Assembly (NCBI GenBank): GCA_947454055.1
Contig: CANGIS010000005.1
Location: forward strand, 22,417 to 86,416
DNA length: 64,000 nucleotides
Reading direction: 5' to 3'
Source: Hyphomicrobiales bacterium
GTDB taxonomy: Bacteria > Pseudomonadota > Alphaproteobacteria > Rhizobiales > Beijerinckiaceae
This document shows positions 1 to 8,601 of this stretch, piece by piece (position 1 is the first letter of the stretch; every line of letters starts with the position of its first letter). The notes under the pieces are model-generated. The model saw only the letters and a program-made list of their open reading frames with translations. It was not told the origin of the DNA and did not search any database. The position numbers were made by a program, and so were the translations under genes.

Positions 1-230
1 TACCGGCGGCCGGGATAGCCTTCGGCATATTTATTCGTCATCACCGAGCCTTGCGCCTCAAGGACAGCACGCGAAACGATGTTTTCCGATGCGATCAGTT
101 CGATCTCGTCGCGCTGGCGACCAAGTTCAAGCTTAACCGCTTCCGCGATTTCGGGATCACGATCCGCAAGGGACGCGGAAAAAAAGGAATTCGACAAGCG
201 CGAGGCGCGATAGGCGGCAAGATCGTTCAT
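1..230 (-). CDS. glyA: Serine hydroxymethyltransferase, N-terminal part (gene runs off the left edge)
   Basis: This is the first 76 codons of a cytosolic PLP enzyme that interconverts serine and glycine while loading one-carbon units on tetrahydrofolate. The reading frame starts at an ATG at 228-230 on the minus strand and is open to the window edge. The translated segment contains [11 protein letters not shown], followed by [20 protein letters not shown], which is the highly conserved N-terminal block of the SHMT family. The stretch before it is a usual short N-terminal extension. The rest of the gene, including the PLP lysine, lies outside the window, so completeness cannot be judged. Confidence 0.96.
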   Translation of the reverse strand, partial: MNDLAAYRASRLSNSFFSASLADRDPEIAEAVKLELGRQRDEIELIASENIVSRAVLEAQGSVMTNKYAEGYPGRR

Positions 231-535
231 GGGTCAGGATGCTTTCGAAAGTGACACAACCAAAGGGGACTACACCGATTAACCCTCCCTCTACGTGCAC
301 ACGTCAAAGGCGGTTCATGATGATCATCCCTATGGGGGCGGCTCCTAGCACGCCCGCGCCGCCGCGTCCAAATCCATTTGTACGGAGAATGGCGGGGGCA
401 GAAAAACAACCGCGCTTTAGTGTGTCCGGCTAGCGCCTTACCCGCCAAACCCAAGCTACCCCCGTTCACAAAAACGTCACAGGTTAACGGCACCGTGAAT
501 GGCAATGTTCAAGCATATGATTCGGAGGGTGGATA
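231..535. other. Intergenic region upstream of glyA
   Basis: This 305-base stretch separates the divergent glyA start from the small ORF at 536. It must hold the glyA promoter and leader. A short inverted repeat (ACGTG, CA, CACGT) lies at 293-304 and a 10-base palindrome GATGATCATC lies near 320. I recognise no known riboswitch, and open frames here have no ribosome-binding site and unlikely compositions. Confidence 0.5.
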
Positions 536-805
536 ATGAGCCTAACGGAAATGCACCTGCCCCCGCCCTTTTTTGGCTTTTCTTGGGATGGCAGCTTTTG
601 GGAGGGCAGCCTGCCCGAAACCGCCGAGGCCCGCATGACCCGTGCCCGCAGAGCAGCTCTCGCCCGAAGGGCTCGGGCCTTTGTCGAGCTTTATCTATCC
701 GAAGCGGTGCTTGAATTATCACAAAACCCGATTGTGTTATCGGACGATAATGCCGCCGATATCGCCTTTGGCCGCTCCGATTGTGACTTCCTGTTTCGCG
801 ACTGA
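536..805 (+). CDS. Small hypothetical protein, 89 residues
   Basis: The ORF starts with ATG at 536, preceded by a strong purine-rich ribosome-binding site (GGAGGGTGG) at a suitable distance. This is the main reason to believe it is expressed. The product has an acidic and aromatic N-terminus (SWDGSFWEGSLPE), an arginine/alanine-rich middle predicted to be helical, and an acidic end. I see no signal peptide or membrane segment and recognise no family. It stands alone between the glyA promoter region and tRNA-Phe. An overlapping minus-strand frame at 477-833 looks like a shadow. Confidence 0.5.
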   Translation: MSLTEMHLPPPFFGFSWDGSFWEGSLPETAEARMTRARRAALARRARAFVELYLSEAVLELSQNPIVLSDDNAADIAFGRSDCDFLFRD

Positions 806-910
806 GGTTTACCGCGAGACAAGAAGACTGCAATAATCGTCGTCCGAAGGCTGGACAGCACCCTTCCTACCCACTATAACGCCCGCCTGTTCAGCGCTTT
901 TACGCCGGAC

Positions 911-986
911 GCCCAGGTAGCTCAGTTGGTAGAGCATGCGACTGAAAATCGCAGTGTCGCTGGTTCGATTCCAGCCCTGGGCACCA
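911..986 (+). tRNA. tRNA-Phe (anticodon GAA)
   Basis: The 76-base segment folds into a complete cloverleaf. The acceptor stem pairs GCCCAGG with CCTGGGC. The D arm carries AGCTCAGTTGGTAGAGC, the anticodon loop reads CTGAAAA with GAA at its centre, and the T arm carries GGTTCGATTCC. CCA is encoded at 984-986. A T-rich run follows directly at 987-993. Confidence 0.97.
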
Positions 987-1308
987 TTTTTTTAGCAACA
1001 TTTCGAATTTAACCAAGCGAAGCAGGTTATTTTTCGATAACGGCTTTTTTCACGGCGCGCCGCCTAAGATCGAACGGTTTTGATGCACTTGGCGTTCAGC
1101 CTGTTATGAAACACGGGCAATATCCGCTCAAGCCCGATGCACCGAAACTGATCAGCAACAACAAAAGAGCGTTGTTCGCCCACCACCGCCCGCTACCACG
1201 GGTCAGCCCATCATCATCGTCATACGCGCTGCGTCGTTCAAGGGCGCGGGTGCATATTAAAGATCAAGTGCAAATCTATTATATTTTTTAAGTCTTTAGG
1301 AAAAAAGG
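987..1308. other. Intergenic region downstream of tRNA-Phe
   Basis: This 322-base gap holds a T-run immediately after the tRNA, the terminator-like hairpin at 1020-1050, and AT-rich sequence just before the gene at 1309. A 61-codon frame at 1106-1291 has no ribosome-binding site and a proline/serine/arginine-rich product without recognisable features, so I do not call it a gene. Confidence 0.5.
1020..1050 (+). terminator. Probable rho-independent terminator of tRNA-Phe
   Basis: AAGC at 1020-1023 pairs with GCTT at 1043-1046, and GTTAT at 1026-1030 pairs with ATAAC at 1037-1041 around the loop TTTTCG. The stem is followed by a run of T to 1050. The stem is short and has a small internal loop, so strength is uncertain. 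Confidence 0.5.
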
Positions 1309-2034
1309 GTGTTGGACCGCATTGTGCCGAAAATCTCGTCGGTCGTAACCAATAACCAAGCCATGGGCTCGCCCAATCGCTGGGATGACATGGGTCTGAC
1401 GGCGGCGCACCTTACCGCTCTCAGAACGGCGATGACCGATAGCGGAATTGAAAATACCAACCCGAACTTTGCAAAATATCTGTTTAATCTTTCTGCCGTT
1501 TACATGAATCTTTCAGGAACAGCGCGTTTGGGTTCCGAAGGTGCATCGGTCATCCCGTTACGCGCCTATGCCTATGTCTTGATGAGAGCAGCAGCCCAGG
1601 CCGACAACACGGTGTTTCGTCCGGGAGAGATCGAAGGCGAAGACGGTTATCTTGAGATTGCCCGTGCCGACCGCTGCGCGCACGTCCTGAGTAAAGATAT
1701 AACGGGCACGGCTCGCCTGATTGACCGGCTAATGTTTTCGGCGATTATCCATCAGAGTTTAGGATCGAACGCTCATAATGTAGCTCGTCCCGAGGGAAAG
1801 GATCGACCCCGCTCCGTGCGGCTTGACAATGATGCAGGTGATTGGGGTATCTCGATCTTGCGTCGCCAACAGTGCAACAGCGGCGAGATCAACAACGAAA
1901 TTGTCCGTGTTATCGATTCTTTCGACGAAGAATCAGAAAAGGCGAGTTCCTTCGCCGATCAAAACGACAATGCATTTCGAAATTATATGCTTCAACTGAT
2001 GGGTAATTTAGATAACCCGAATTACGGGGATTAA
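1309..2034 (+). CDS. Hypothetical protein, 241 residues, no recognised family
   Basis: The frame starts at GTG 1309, preceded by AGGAAAAAAGG. The product has no signal peptide and no membrane segment. It looks soluble and mostly helical, with alternating hydrophobic helices such as PLRAYAYVLMRAAAQA and a polar, asparagine/aspartate-rich C-terminus ending NPNYGD. I recognise no catalytic or binding motif. The gene is monocistronic, flanked by long intergenic regions of 322 and 421 bases, and its base composition is more AT-rich than the neighbouring housekeeping genes. This isolation fits a recently acquired or lineage-specific gene, but that is inference. Confidence 0.75.
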   Translation: MLDRIVPKISSVVTNNQAMGSPNRWDDMGLTAAHLTALRTAMTDSGIENTNPNFAKYLFNLSAVYMNLSGTARLGSEGASVIPLRAYAYVLMRAAAQADNTVFRPGEIEGEDGYLEIARADRCAHVLSKDITGTARLIDRLMFSAIIHQSLGSNAHNVARPEGKDRPRSVRLDNDAGDWGISILRRQQCNSGEINNEIVRVIDSFDEESEKASSFADQNDNAFRNYMLQLMGNLDNPNYGD

Positions 2035-2455
2035 TTCCCTAGAACTTAGTCACATCTTGAAATAGCCGGGGTGAAAAGCCGAAATCACCCTGGCGGTTAT
2101 TTTGCATTGAAAACACTTTTTTTGACAGTCGGAACGACTGCTCGTTTGTCCAGCGTGATGGAGTGTGGGCCGTCGATTGCACGGCTTGGGTAGCGTTCAG
2201 CGCCCGACGAGGCCTCGCACCACCAGGGATAGAAGGTGCGTCGGCCAATGCCGCTCATGGCAGCCCTTAAACCATGGTCAATTCTGGCCTCGACAGAAAT
2301 ATAAGCTGGCCACACTGCAATTGACCCAGCCTTTATAGCCTGACAACCAACCCAAATACGTTTCAAAAAACGAGTTTTGCTGACGGAAGCTATTTTAGGT
2401 ATAAGCCGATCAGCCTTACGATCGCTTGTGACCTGCCATGAGGAATTGACCCGCT
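2035..2455. other. Long intergenic region between unknown gene and methyltransferase
   Basis: The 421 bases contain the hairpin at 2065-2094 and then no clear element. Minus-strand frames at 2097-2366 and 2039-2248 lack ribosome-binding sites and recognisable products. They could be remnants of a decayed gene, but I cannot identify one. Confidence 0.4.
2065..2094 (+). terminator. Hairpin downstream of the 1309-2034 gene
   Basis: GCCGGGGTGA at 2065-2074 pairs with TCACCCTGGC at 2085-2094, ten pairs including one G-T, around a ten-base loop. It lies 30 bases after the stop codon and is followed by GGTTATTTTG, a weak T tract. A terminator is the likeliest role. Confidence 0.5.
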
Positions 2456-3667
2456 ATGAATACCCATCCGCTCGCCGACGTCGTTTCCAGTCAATATGAA
2501 CGGTGGATGTATCCTCAGCCGATCCTCGATCTCCCCGCATGGTTGACCGGGAACTGGCAATGGTTTGACCCCAGCCATGCCCATCGGATGTTCTGGCCGG
2601 ATCGCGAATACAAGGCTGGCATGGACATTCTTGTCGCCGGATGCGGAACCAATCAGGCCGCAGTCCTTGCCTATACGAATCCGGAAGCCAAGATACTGGC
2701 CATCGATGTCAGCCAGCCATCCTTGAACCATCACCAGTTCCTCAAAGATCGCTATGGGATGAACAATCTCGAGCTTCGTCTGCTCCCGATTGAAGAAGTG
2801 GCAAGTCTCGACCGCAATTTCGATCTTATTGTCACCACCGGCGTGCTTCACCATCTGGCTGACCCCAAAGTCGGCATGAAGTCGCTTGCCGCTTGCCTGC
2901 GTCCGGAGGGCGTCATCGCAACGATGCTCTATGCCCGATATGGACGGATCGGCGTCGAGATGATGCAGTCGGTCTTTCGTGAACTGGGGTTACGTCAAAA
3001 CGACACCTCGGTCCTCATGGTCAAGGACGCCCTTGCCGTGCTGCCGCCGGATCACCCGGTGAAGTCCTATATGAGCATTGCACCCGACCTTCAGTTTGAT
3101 GCCGGTCTGGTGGATACTTTCCTGCATGGCCGTGATCGCAGCTATACGGTGCCCGACTGCCTCGACCTCGTCACATCCGCTGGCCTCGTCTTTCAGGATT
3201 TATTCCTGAAGGCGCCCTATTATCCACCTCAAAACCATTCAAGCGCCTTCTATCATTCGGTGGCGGCTCTGCCTGTTGCGCAGCAATGGGCTATTATGGA
3301 GCAGATCAATTTCCGCAACGCCTGCCATTTCTTTACCGCACGCCACAAGGACAGTTCGCCGGAAAGCTACAAGATCGACTTCGAGACGGAAGCAGCCCTC
3401 GATTATATACCGTCGCTGCGTTATCGCTGCACTACAAACGGTCGCCAGATTTCCCGTCAGAGCTGGAACATGAACCTTGATGCCGTGCAGTCGGCGTTCG
3501 TCGAACAGATGGATGGCTACCGCACCATCGGCGAGATCGCGGCCGCCGCTCGTCCGCATCCGGCGATTGCCATGCGAAGTCAGGGCGAAGCCGACATTCT
3601 CGCGAAAAATTTCTTTCAAACCCTGTGGCGGCTCGACATTTTAGCGGTCAGCTTGACCGCGCCCTAA
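2456..3667 (+). CDS. Class I SAM-dependent methyltransferase with C-terminal extension
   Basis: The 403-residue protein starts with ATG at 2456 and should transfer a methyl group from S-adenosylmethionine to an unknown acceptor in the cytosol. Residues about 57-70 (DILVAGCGTNQAAV) match the glycine-rich SAM-binding motif I, followed by the acidic strand AKILAIDVS. Further on, FDLIVTTGVLHHLADP matches the motif IV/post-IV region of Methyltransf_11/12 enzymes. The remaining ~200 residues are not part of the core fold. They include a low-similarity region and a final helical segment (DGYRTIGEIAAAA) that resembles small winged or PqqD-like modules, but that is only a resemblance. No operon partner is evident, and the gene converges on the autotransporter gene at 3792-6035. 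Confidence 0.85.
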   Translation: MNTHPLADVVSSQYERWMYPQPILDLPAWLTGNWQWFDPSHAHRMFWPDREYKAGMDILVAGCGTNQAAVLAYTNPEAKILAIDVSQPSLNHHQFLKDRYGMNNLELRLLPIEEVASLDRNFDLIVTTGVLHHLADPKVGMKSLAACLRPEGVIATMLYARYGRIGVEMMQSVFRELGLRQNDTSVLMVKDALAVLPPDHPVKSYMSIAPDLQFDAGLVDTFLHGRDRSYTVPDCLDLVTSAGLVFQDLFLKAPYYPPQNHSSAFYHSVAALPVAQQWAIMEQINFRNACHFFTARHKDSSPESYKIDFETEAALDYIPSLRYRCTTNGRQISRQSWNMNLDAVQSAFVEQMDGYRTIGEIAAAARPHPAIAMRSQGEADILAKNFFQTLWRLDILAVSLTAP

Positions 3668-3791
3668 GCAGAGTGAAGGCAGAGGCCTGTCCATCGCTTG
3701 ACCTCGAATGTCCCTTGGCAACTGCCTTTGCACCTGTTGGGGACGTAGATCGCGCGCGTTCACGCCGTCAGTGCTGTTGACGGGCAAGGCG

Positions 3792-6035
3792 TCAAAAGCG
3801 CCAGTGAACACCTGCCGATGCAACGGCCTCGTCGACCGAGGCCTTGCTGGCATCGTGATTGCGAAGCGATAGCGAAACCCCGTATCCGATCGTCTCTTGT
3901 TGCGCTGCGTAGGTAAAGCCCAAATCGAGAGGAATGGAAGGCGACCCCAAGGACACTCGCCGTGTCACATAATCAACGGTTCCATCGAATTCGCGGCCGA
4001 TCGCCACATGCGCATCGACCTCACCGGAAACGATTTGCCACGGGCTGATCAACGAAACCTGAAACAGATCATTGGGCTGCACAATTTGTTTGCTCAAGAA
4101 GCTGATCCCGGCCTTGCGCGACCAGACATCCGAGAGCGGCGAAAAGATCGTGTCGGCACTCTCGCCCGATTGGGTGCGTCCCATCTGGACAAAGGCATCA
4201 ACGGAGAATCGCTGATCGAACGCTTGCGAATAACCCAGGTTGAATAATTGCGTCATGGCTGACGGCCCGAACGAAAACGCACCCCGATTATCGATTCCGA
4301 GGACGGCGCTGTCCTCGCGCAAGAGGCCTATGGCGGCCTCCAGATGCCGCGTGTCACCAAGCCGGACCGATCCCCCCATCATCGCAAGATCGCTTTGAGC
4401 TGTTCCGGCCTGATTGATGGCATCGACCCAATTCGAGCTTGGATCAAAATTCTGTCCGGAACCGTGCGCATACAGCGTCGAAACCGAAACTTGCGGCGTC
4501 AGTGCAAAATCTGCGGTGCCAAAATAGCCATTTTCAAATTCACGCCCGACATCGCCCGAGGCCGTGAAAAAATGCGAGCCAAAGTGTTGGGATTGAGGTG
4601 TCCCCAAGACCGGCGCGCCGGCGCTCACAAAATAGGCCTGTGCACTCCCGAGGCCTGAGGAAACGGAAACCCGATCATCCGCGAAGGACAATCCGCTAAA
4701 CGGGGAATTCTGCGAAGGGGATTGGAAAAACTGCACCCCTTGACGGCCTGCTTGTTGGGACGCAGCCCCATCAATCGACGCATAAAGGGCCGTGGTTGCA
4801 TCGCCGATCAAGGTCGAGCGCGGGGCGGCAGGCTGAACGGCATTCAACGTAAATCCGCGTCCATAATCATCAAAGACCACCATCCCGCTCAACAGGCTAT
4901 TGAAGGCCGCTTTGGAACCCAAGGTCGATGACGAAGTCAAGGAGGACGTCGAAAGGCTTTGTTGACTGGTTGAAACCCTGCTGGTTGTTGCAACCCGTGT
5001 CATGCCGATCGGGCTGAGCGCGGCACTGACATTCAACAATCCCCACCCGTAGACGGAATCGATACCGCGCGTGCCGAGATCGGTTGCCGACCGCTCCAGA
5101 ATGGAGACCACATCAGCAGGGGTTAGAAGGGTGTTGCCCGCATAGGCTTTCTGGAACACAAGGCCTGCCGCACCTGTCACAAGCGGGGTAGCCATCGACG
5201 TACCACTCATCGCGCCGTATTTATTGCCGGGCAGATCGGATAAGTCGTTTTCGCCAGGCGCAACGATGAAAAAATTCTGAATTTTATTGGCAGCGGTGCA
5301 ATTACCCGTCGCTGCGATGCATGCCGATCCAGGCCGATTTGAAAATGACGAAAGCTGATTCCTGGAATTCACACTGCCGACGATCAGCACATTGGCGAGA
5401 TCGGTCGAGGCATTGCCCGCGTAATATTCGTTCATCATATTGGCGCCGCTATTGCCTGCGGCTCTGACAAGCACCATCGATCCAAGATAGGTATGGAACA
5501 GCGTCAACTCGCTATTGATAAATACGTCGCCCCGCGCGGTGGGGCTGTAACTCATGTTAACGACCTTCGCTCCGAGCGATTGGGCTTTGTCGAGCGCTAT
5601 TTTACCGACGTCGGTCGGAACCCAGGTCGTATCATCAAAGACCGGAATTGAAAAAATCGTCGCAAAGGGGTCGACACCGGCGATTCCTGCATTGTTTCGG
5701 CTGGCGCCCACAAGACCGGAAACATGGGTCGCATGCGTATCGGCTTTGGTAAAAGTGCCGGAATAAACTTGGTAAACCGTCAACCGTCCGGTCAAATCGG
5801 GATGCGTCGCATCCGCTTTTCCGTCGAGAATGGCAATTCCAAGATTTTTTGCGGCTAAATTGGTTGATCCCGCAATATAGGGGGAAAGGTTGGCATGCAG
5901 CGCGCTCGTTACACCGATCTGGGACAAATAGGGCTGATAATTGGTCGAATATTCATAATTTTGAGCGAAAACACCCGACGTCGGCAACATAGCCAACGCT
6001 AACGCGCAAATTCCGATATACCAACGACTACGCAT
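3792..6035 (-). CDS. Secreted subtilisin-like (S8) serine protease, autotransporter type
   Basis: The 747-residue product begins with a signal peptide ending ...SGVFAQ (residues 1-25). The S8 catalytic triad is visible: Asp71 in AILDGKADATHPDL, His101 in DTHATHVSG, and Ser280 in SGTSMATP, with the oxyanion Asn195 in AAGNSG. After about residue 340 a serine/threonine-rich linker leads into a C-terminal region of alternating amphipathic strands ending in WRF. A terminal phenylalanine is typical of outer-membrane beta-barrels inserted by BAM. Known relatives export their protease domain through this barrel (type Va secretion). The substrate is unknown. It is monocistronic, 258 bases from the sugar transporter operon, and start codon ATG lies at 6033-6035. 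Confidence 0.9.
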   Translation of the reverse strand: MRSRWYIGICALALAMLPTSGVFAQNYEYSTNYQPYLSQIGVTSALHANLSPYIAGSTNLAAKNLGIAILDGKADATHPDLTGRLTVYQVYSGTFTKADTHATHVSGLVGASRNNAGIAGVDPFATIFSIPVFDDTTWVPTDVGKIALDKAQSLGAKVVNMSYSPTARGDVFINSELTLFHTYLGSMVLVRAAGNSGANMMNEYYAGNASTDLANVLIVGSVNSRNQLSSFSNRPGSACIAATGNCTAANKIQNFFIVAPGENDLSDLPGNKYGAMSGTSMATPLVTGAAGLVFQKAYAGNTLLTPADVVSILERSATDLGTRGIDSVYGWGLLNVSAALSPIGMTRVATTSRVSTSQQSLSTSSLTSSSTLGSKAAFNSLLSGMVVFDDYGRGFTLNAVQPAAPRSTLIGDATTALYASIDGAASQQAGRQGVQFFQSPSQNSPFSGLSFADDRVSVSSGLGSAQAYFVSAGAPVLGTPQSQHFGSHFFTASGDVGREFENGYFGTADFALTPQVSVSTLYAHGSGQNFDPSSNWVDAINQAGTAQSDLAMMGGSVRLGDTRHLEAAIGLLREDSAVLGIDNRGAFSFGPSAMTQLFNLGYSQAFDQRFSVDAFVQMGRTQSGESADTIFSPLSDVWSRKAGISFLSKQIVQPNDLFQVSLISPWQIVSGEVDAHVAIGREFDGTVDYVTRRVSLGSPSIPLDLGFTYAAQQETIGYGVSLSLRNHDASKASVDEAVASAGVHWRF

Positions 6036-6293
6036 TTACATATTACCCACAATAGGCATCATAGATTGGCGACCTGAATATTGTCAAAAGAGTGGCAAAG
6101 GCAACGGCCGGCACCCTCGCATGGTAACTTTCATGCCGCCACCACCAAGGGTGAGCGACAGAGTTCCGTCTCACAATGGAAAAATCCTGATCCGCTCCGT
6201 CGCGCAGCAAATGGATGCAGCGAGCGGCTCAATTTCCTAAAACGCCCAACCCGCCCCCCGATGCCTAAAAGGTCAACGGCAGGGCGTTTGATA

Positions 6294-7115
6294 CTACATC
6301 GCACCGGGGCCCGGGATCGCACCTGCCGGGCATTTACCCAAAATGATCATGCCCAAAACTTCGTCCTTCGTCACATCGCCCACACGTGCGGTTCCGACAA
6401 TTCGGCCATTCTTCATCACGGCTACACGGTCCGCCAGATCAAAAACGTCGTGGATATCGTGGCTGATCAAGAAAATGCCGATCCCCTGCTTTTTCAATTC
6501 CAACGTCAGATCAGCCACTTGCTGGGTTTCCTGCGGCCCTAACGCTGCTGTCGGCTCGTCCATAATCAAAATATTGGCATTAAAATGGATGGCGCGTGCG
6601 ATGGCGACGGACTGGCGCTGACCACCCGATAGTTTTTTAACGGGCTCTTTGAAACGCCGGAAATTCGGGTTCAGACGTCCCATCACCTCGCGGGTAGCCG
6701 CTTCCATGGCAATATCGTCTAATGTGCCCCATTTCGTCCGAATTTCGCGGCCTAAGAATAAATTGGCAGCCGCATCCACATTGTCCGCCAATGCAAGCGT
6801 CTGATAAATGGTCTCGATGCCGTAGCGCTTCGCATCGCGCGGATTATTGATCTGCACCTTTTCGCCATTGATATAAATTTCACCGTGATCGCGCTGATAG
6901 GCACCCGACAAGATCTTGATCAACGTCGATTTGCCGGCACCGTTATGGCCCAGCAACGCCACCACTTCGCCTTCATACAGTTCGACCGAAGCGTGATCGA
7001 CGGCGCGGATGCCGCCGAACGCGATCGAAATATCGCGCATTTCTGCAAGCGGTTTGCGACCTTCGCTAAAGGCGGCAATGGTAGGCGGGGTATCAATATT
7101 CATCATGGTGGTCAT
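6294..7115 (-). CDS. xylG: Sugar ABC transporter ATP-binding protein, single-domain XylG/FrcA type
   Basis: This 273-residue cytoplasmic ATPase powers import by the permease encoded upstream. Walker A is GHNGAGKST (residues 56-64), the signature LSGGQ is at 162-166, and Walker B ILIMDEP is at 182-188. E. coli XylG and RbsA have two tandem ABC domains of about 500 residues. This protein has only one, as in FrcA-like importers, so it should work as a homodimer. I chose ATG at 7115 because a GAGGGAGGGG ribosome-binding site precedes it, while an upstream in-frame TTG falls inside that site. It is last in the xylF-xylH-xylG order. The symbol reflects family similarity, and D-xylose itself is not proven as substrate. 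Confidence 0.88.
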   Translation of the reverse strand: MTTMMNIDTPPTIAAFSEGRKPLAEMRDISIAFGGIRAVDHASVELYEGEVVALLGHNGAGKSTLIKILSGAYQRDHGEIYINGEKVQINNPRDAKRYGIETIYQTLALADNVDAAANLFLGREIRTKWGTLDDIAMEAATREVMGRLNPNFRRFKEPVKKLSGGQRQSVAIARAIHFNANILIMDEPTAALGPQETQQVADLTLELKKQGIGIFLISHDIHDVFDLADRVAVMKNGRIVGTARVGDVTKDEVLGMIILGKCPAGAIPGPGAM

Positions 7116-7129
7116 GGTATGCCCCTCCC

Positions 7130-8461
7130 TCAATTCGACCGGCGGCGATAAAGCTGATCAAGCCAAACGGCAAAAACCAGCACCGAACCCACCGCCATAT
7201 CTTTGAATGCCGAATCGAAATTCAAAAGCGTCATTCCCGATTGCAACGACTGCATCACAAGAGCACCAAGAATGGCGCCATAAATCGTACCGACCCCCCC
7301 TGCGAGGGATGTGCCGCCGATCACCGTTGCAGCAATGACATAAAGCTCGTCGAATTGTCCAAGCGCGTTTGAAGCAGCGTTCAACCGGGCGGACGAGATG
7401 CACGCCGAAACAGCCGCAAGAATGCCCATGATGCTAAACATTAAGAGCGTAATCCGCCGAGTATTGATACCCGCCAATTCAGCTGCTTCTGGGTTGCCGC
7501 CGATGGCGTAAATATAGCGGCCAAATCGCGTGCGCATGGCAACGAAGGTCATGATAATGCCCGCAGCGGCCGCAATCAGCACCGGAATAGCAAACCCGTG
7601 CGGGATGAAAAGACCACCATCCGGAATAGGGATATTGTTCGCTTCCGCGTAATCATTGGCAAGCTTCGGGGGGAAATAATAGGAATTCACCAACCAAACA
7701 GTGCCGAGTGTCAACAAGCAGCCAACGGTGCCTAGAAAATTCTCGGCCCAAATCGGACGCAAGGGGAAATTAAATTTTTGACGTGACTGCCGTCCCGACC
7801 GAATGGCAAGGATGATCAAGCCGCATATGACGAGCCCAAGGATCCAGCTCGCCGTGGCCCCGATCGAGGCATAGAAAGGCCCGCCCCCCAGAAGTTCAAA
7901 ATTCTCGTCCATCGGCGCAACCGTCTCGCCGCGAATAACGGCCCAAGCCGCGCCGCGCCACACAATCAAGCCGCCCAATGTCACAATAAAGGAAGGAATG
8001 CCCGCATAAGCAATCAAATAGCCGTGAAACGCGCCAAGCAATGCACCTGCGCCAAGGCCAATTAACACGGTTAAAATCCAAATGGCGGGATGACCCACGC
8101 CGAGCCAAGGGCCTAACACATAGACTTGCGCGTAGCCCATAATAACCGCGATGACGCCTAACAACGAGCCAACGCTCAAATCGATATGGCGCATGACGAT
8201 GATCATCACCATGCCGGTCGTCATGACGGCGATGGACGATGTTTGAACCAATAAGATCCAAAGGTTACGGGGGGAAAGGAAAATCCCATTTCCCGTGCGC
8301 CAGATGCCGGCGAGATGAAATCCGATCCAGATGAGAACAAGCGCTCCAACCATACCGAGCAAGCGCGTATCAAGTTCAGTGGCTCTCAAAAAACGCTGAA
8401 ATGCGCTTTCTTGCGCCATGGCGGGTTCAAGATTTTTATCCGTTCCACTCGCCATCGCCAT
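7130..8461 (-). CDS. xylH: Sugar ABC transporter permease, XylH type
   Basis: This 443-residue inner-membrane protein forms the translocation pore of the importer. It contains about ten to twelve hydrophobic segments, the characteristic [16 protein letters not shown] stretch near the N-terminus, and the [12 protein letters not shown] loop near residue 340 that contacts the ATPase in RbsC/XylH-family permeases. The start at 8461 is placed on the ATG preceded by GGGAGAGA; the frame extends 15 codons further upstream, but without a good ribosome-binding site. Fourteen bases separate its stop from the xylG start. It lies 140 bases downstream of the binding-protein gene, with a terminator-like hairpin in that gap. 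Confidence 0.92.
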   Translation of the reverse strand: MAMASGTDKNLEPAMAQESAFQRFLRATELDTRLLGMVGALVLIWIGFHLAGIWRTGNGIFLSPRNLWILLVQTSSIAVMTTGMVMIIVMRHIDLSVGSLLGVIAVIMGYAQVYVLGPWLGVGHPAIWILTVLIGLGAGALLGAFHGYLIAYAGIPSFIVTLGGLIVWRGAAWAVIRGETVAPMDENFELLGGGPFYASIGATASWILGLVICGLIILAIRSGRQSRQKFNFPLRPIWAENFLGTVGCLLTLGTVWLVNSYYFPPKLANDYAEANNIPIPDGGLFIPHGFAIPVLIAAAAGIIMTFVAMRTRFGRYIYAIGGNPEAAELAGINTRRITLLMFSIMGILAAVSACISSARLNAASNALGQFDELYVIAATVIGGTSLAGGVGTIYGAILGALVMQSLQSGMTLLNFDSAFKDMAVGSVLVFAVWLDQLYRRRSN

Positions 8462-8520
8462 TCTCTCCCGACTCTTCGTCAATCTTTTACATTCGTGAGT
8501 GACCATGCATCGCAGGTCAG

Positions 8521-8552
8521 AAAAATCCGCGCCGCTCAGCGAGCGACGCGGA
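8521..8552 (-). terminator. Intra-operon terminator/attenuator between xylF and xylH
   Basis: Read on the minus strand, TCCGCG and CGCGGA (outer six pairs), a T-G pair, and CGCT/AGCG form a stem around a five-base loop at 8526-8552, followed by five T residues at 8521-8525. This is a complete intrinsic terminator layout in the gap after the binding-protein gene. Partial readthrough would give much more binding protein than permease. Confidence 0.75.
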
Positions 8553-8601
8553 CATCGTTTATGAAGCGCAGTCAGACCAAACTGATGCGCGAAGCGTCAT
8601 A

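Noticed and set aside
477..833. 118-codon minus-strand frame over the small ORF at 536
   Set aside because: The plus-strand ORF has a strong ribosome-binding site; the minus frame has none and looks like a shadow.
1106..1291. 61-codon frame after tRNA-Phe
   Set aside because: No ribosome-binding site, odd composition, no recognisable product.
911..1308. Integration site at tRNA-Phe
   Set aside because: No integrase gene and no direct repeat of the tRNA 3' end seen downstream.
2097..2366. 89-codon minus-strand frame as a possible gene or transposase remnant
   Set aside because: It begins with TTG without a ribosome-binding site, and I recognise nothing in the product. It may be decayed sequence, but that cannot be shown.
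6240..6289. AAACGCCC/GGGCGTTT inverted repeat after xylG as a terminator
   Set aside because: The loop is over 30 bases and no T run follows, so the evidence is too weak.
6081..6542. 153-codon plus-strand frame opposite xylG
   Set aside because: It lies mostly antisense to the ATPase gene and has no recognisable product or ribosome-binding site.
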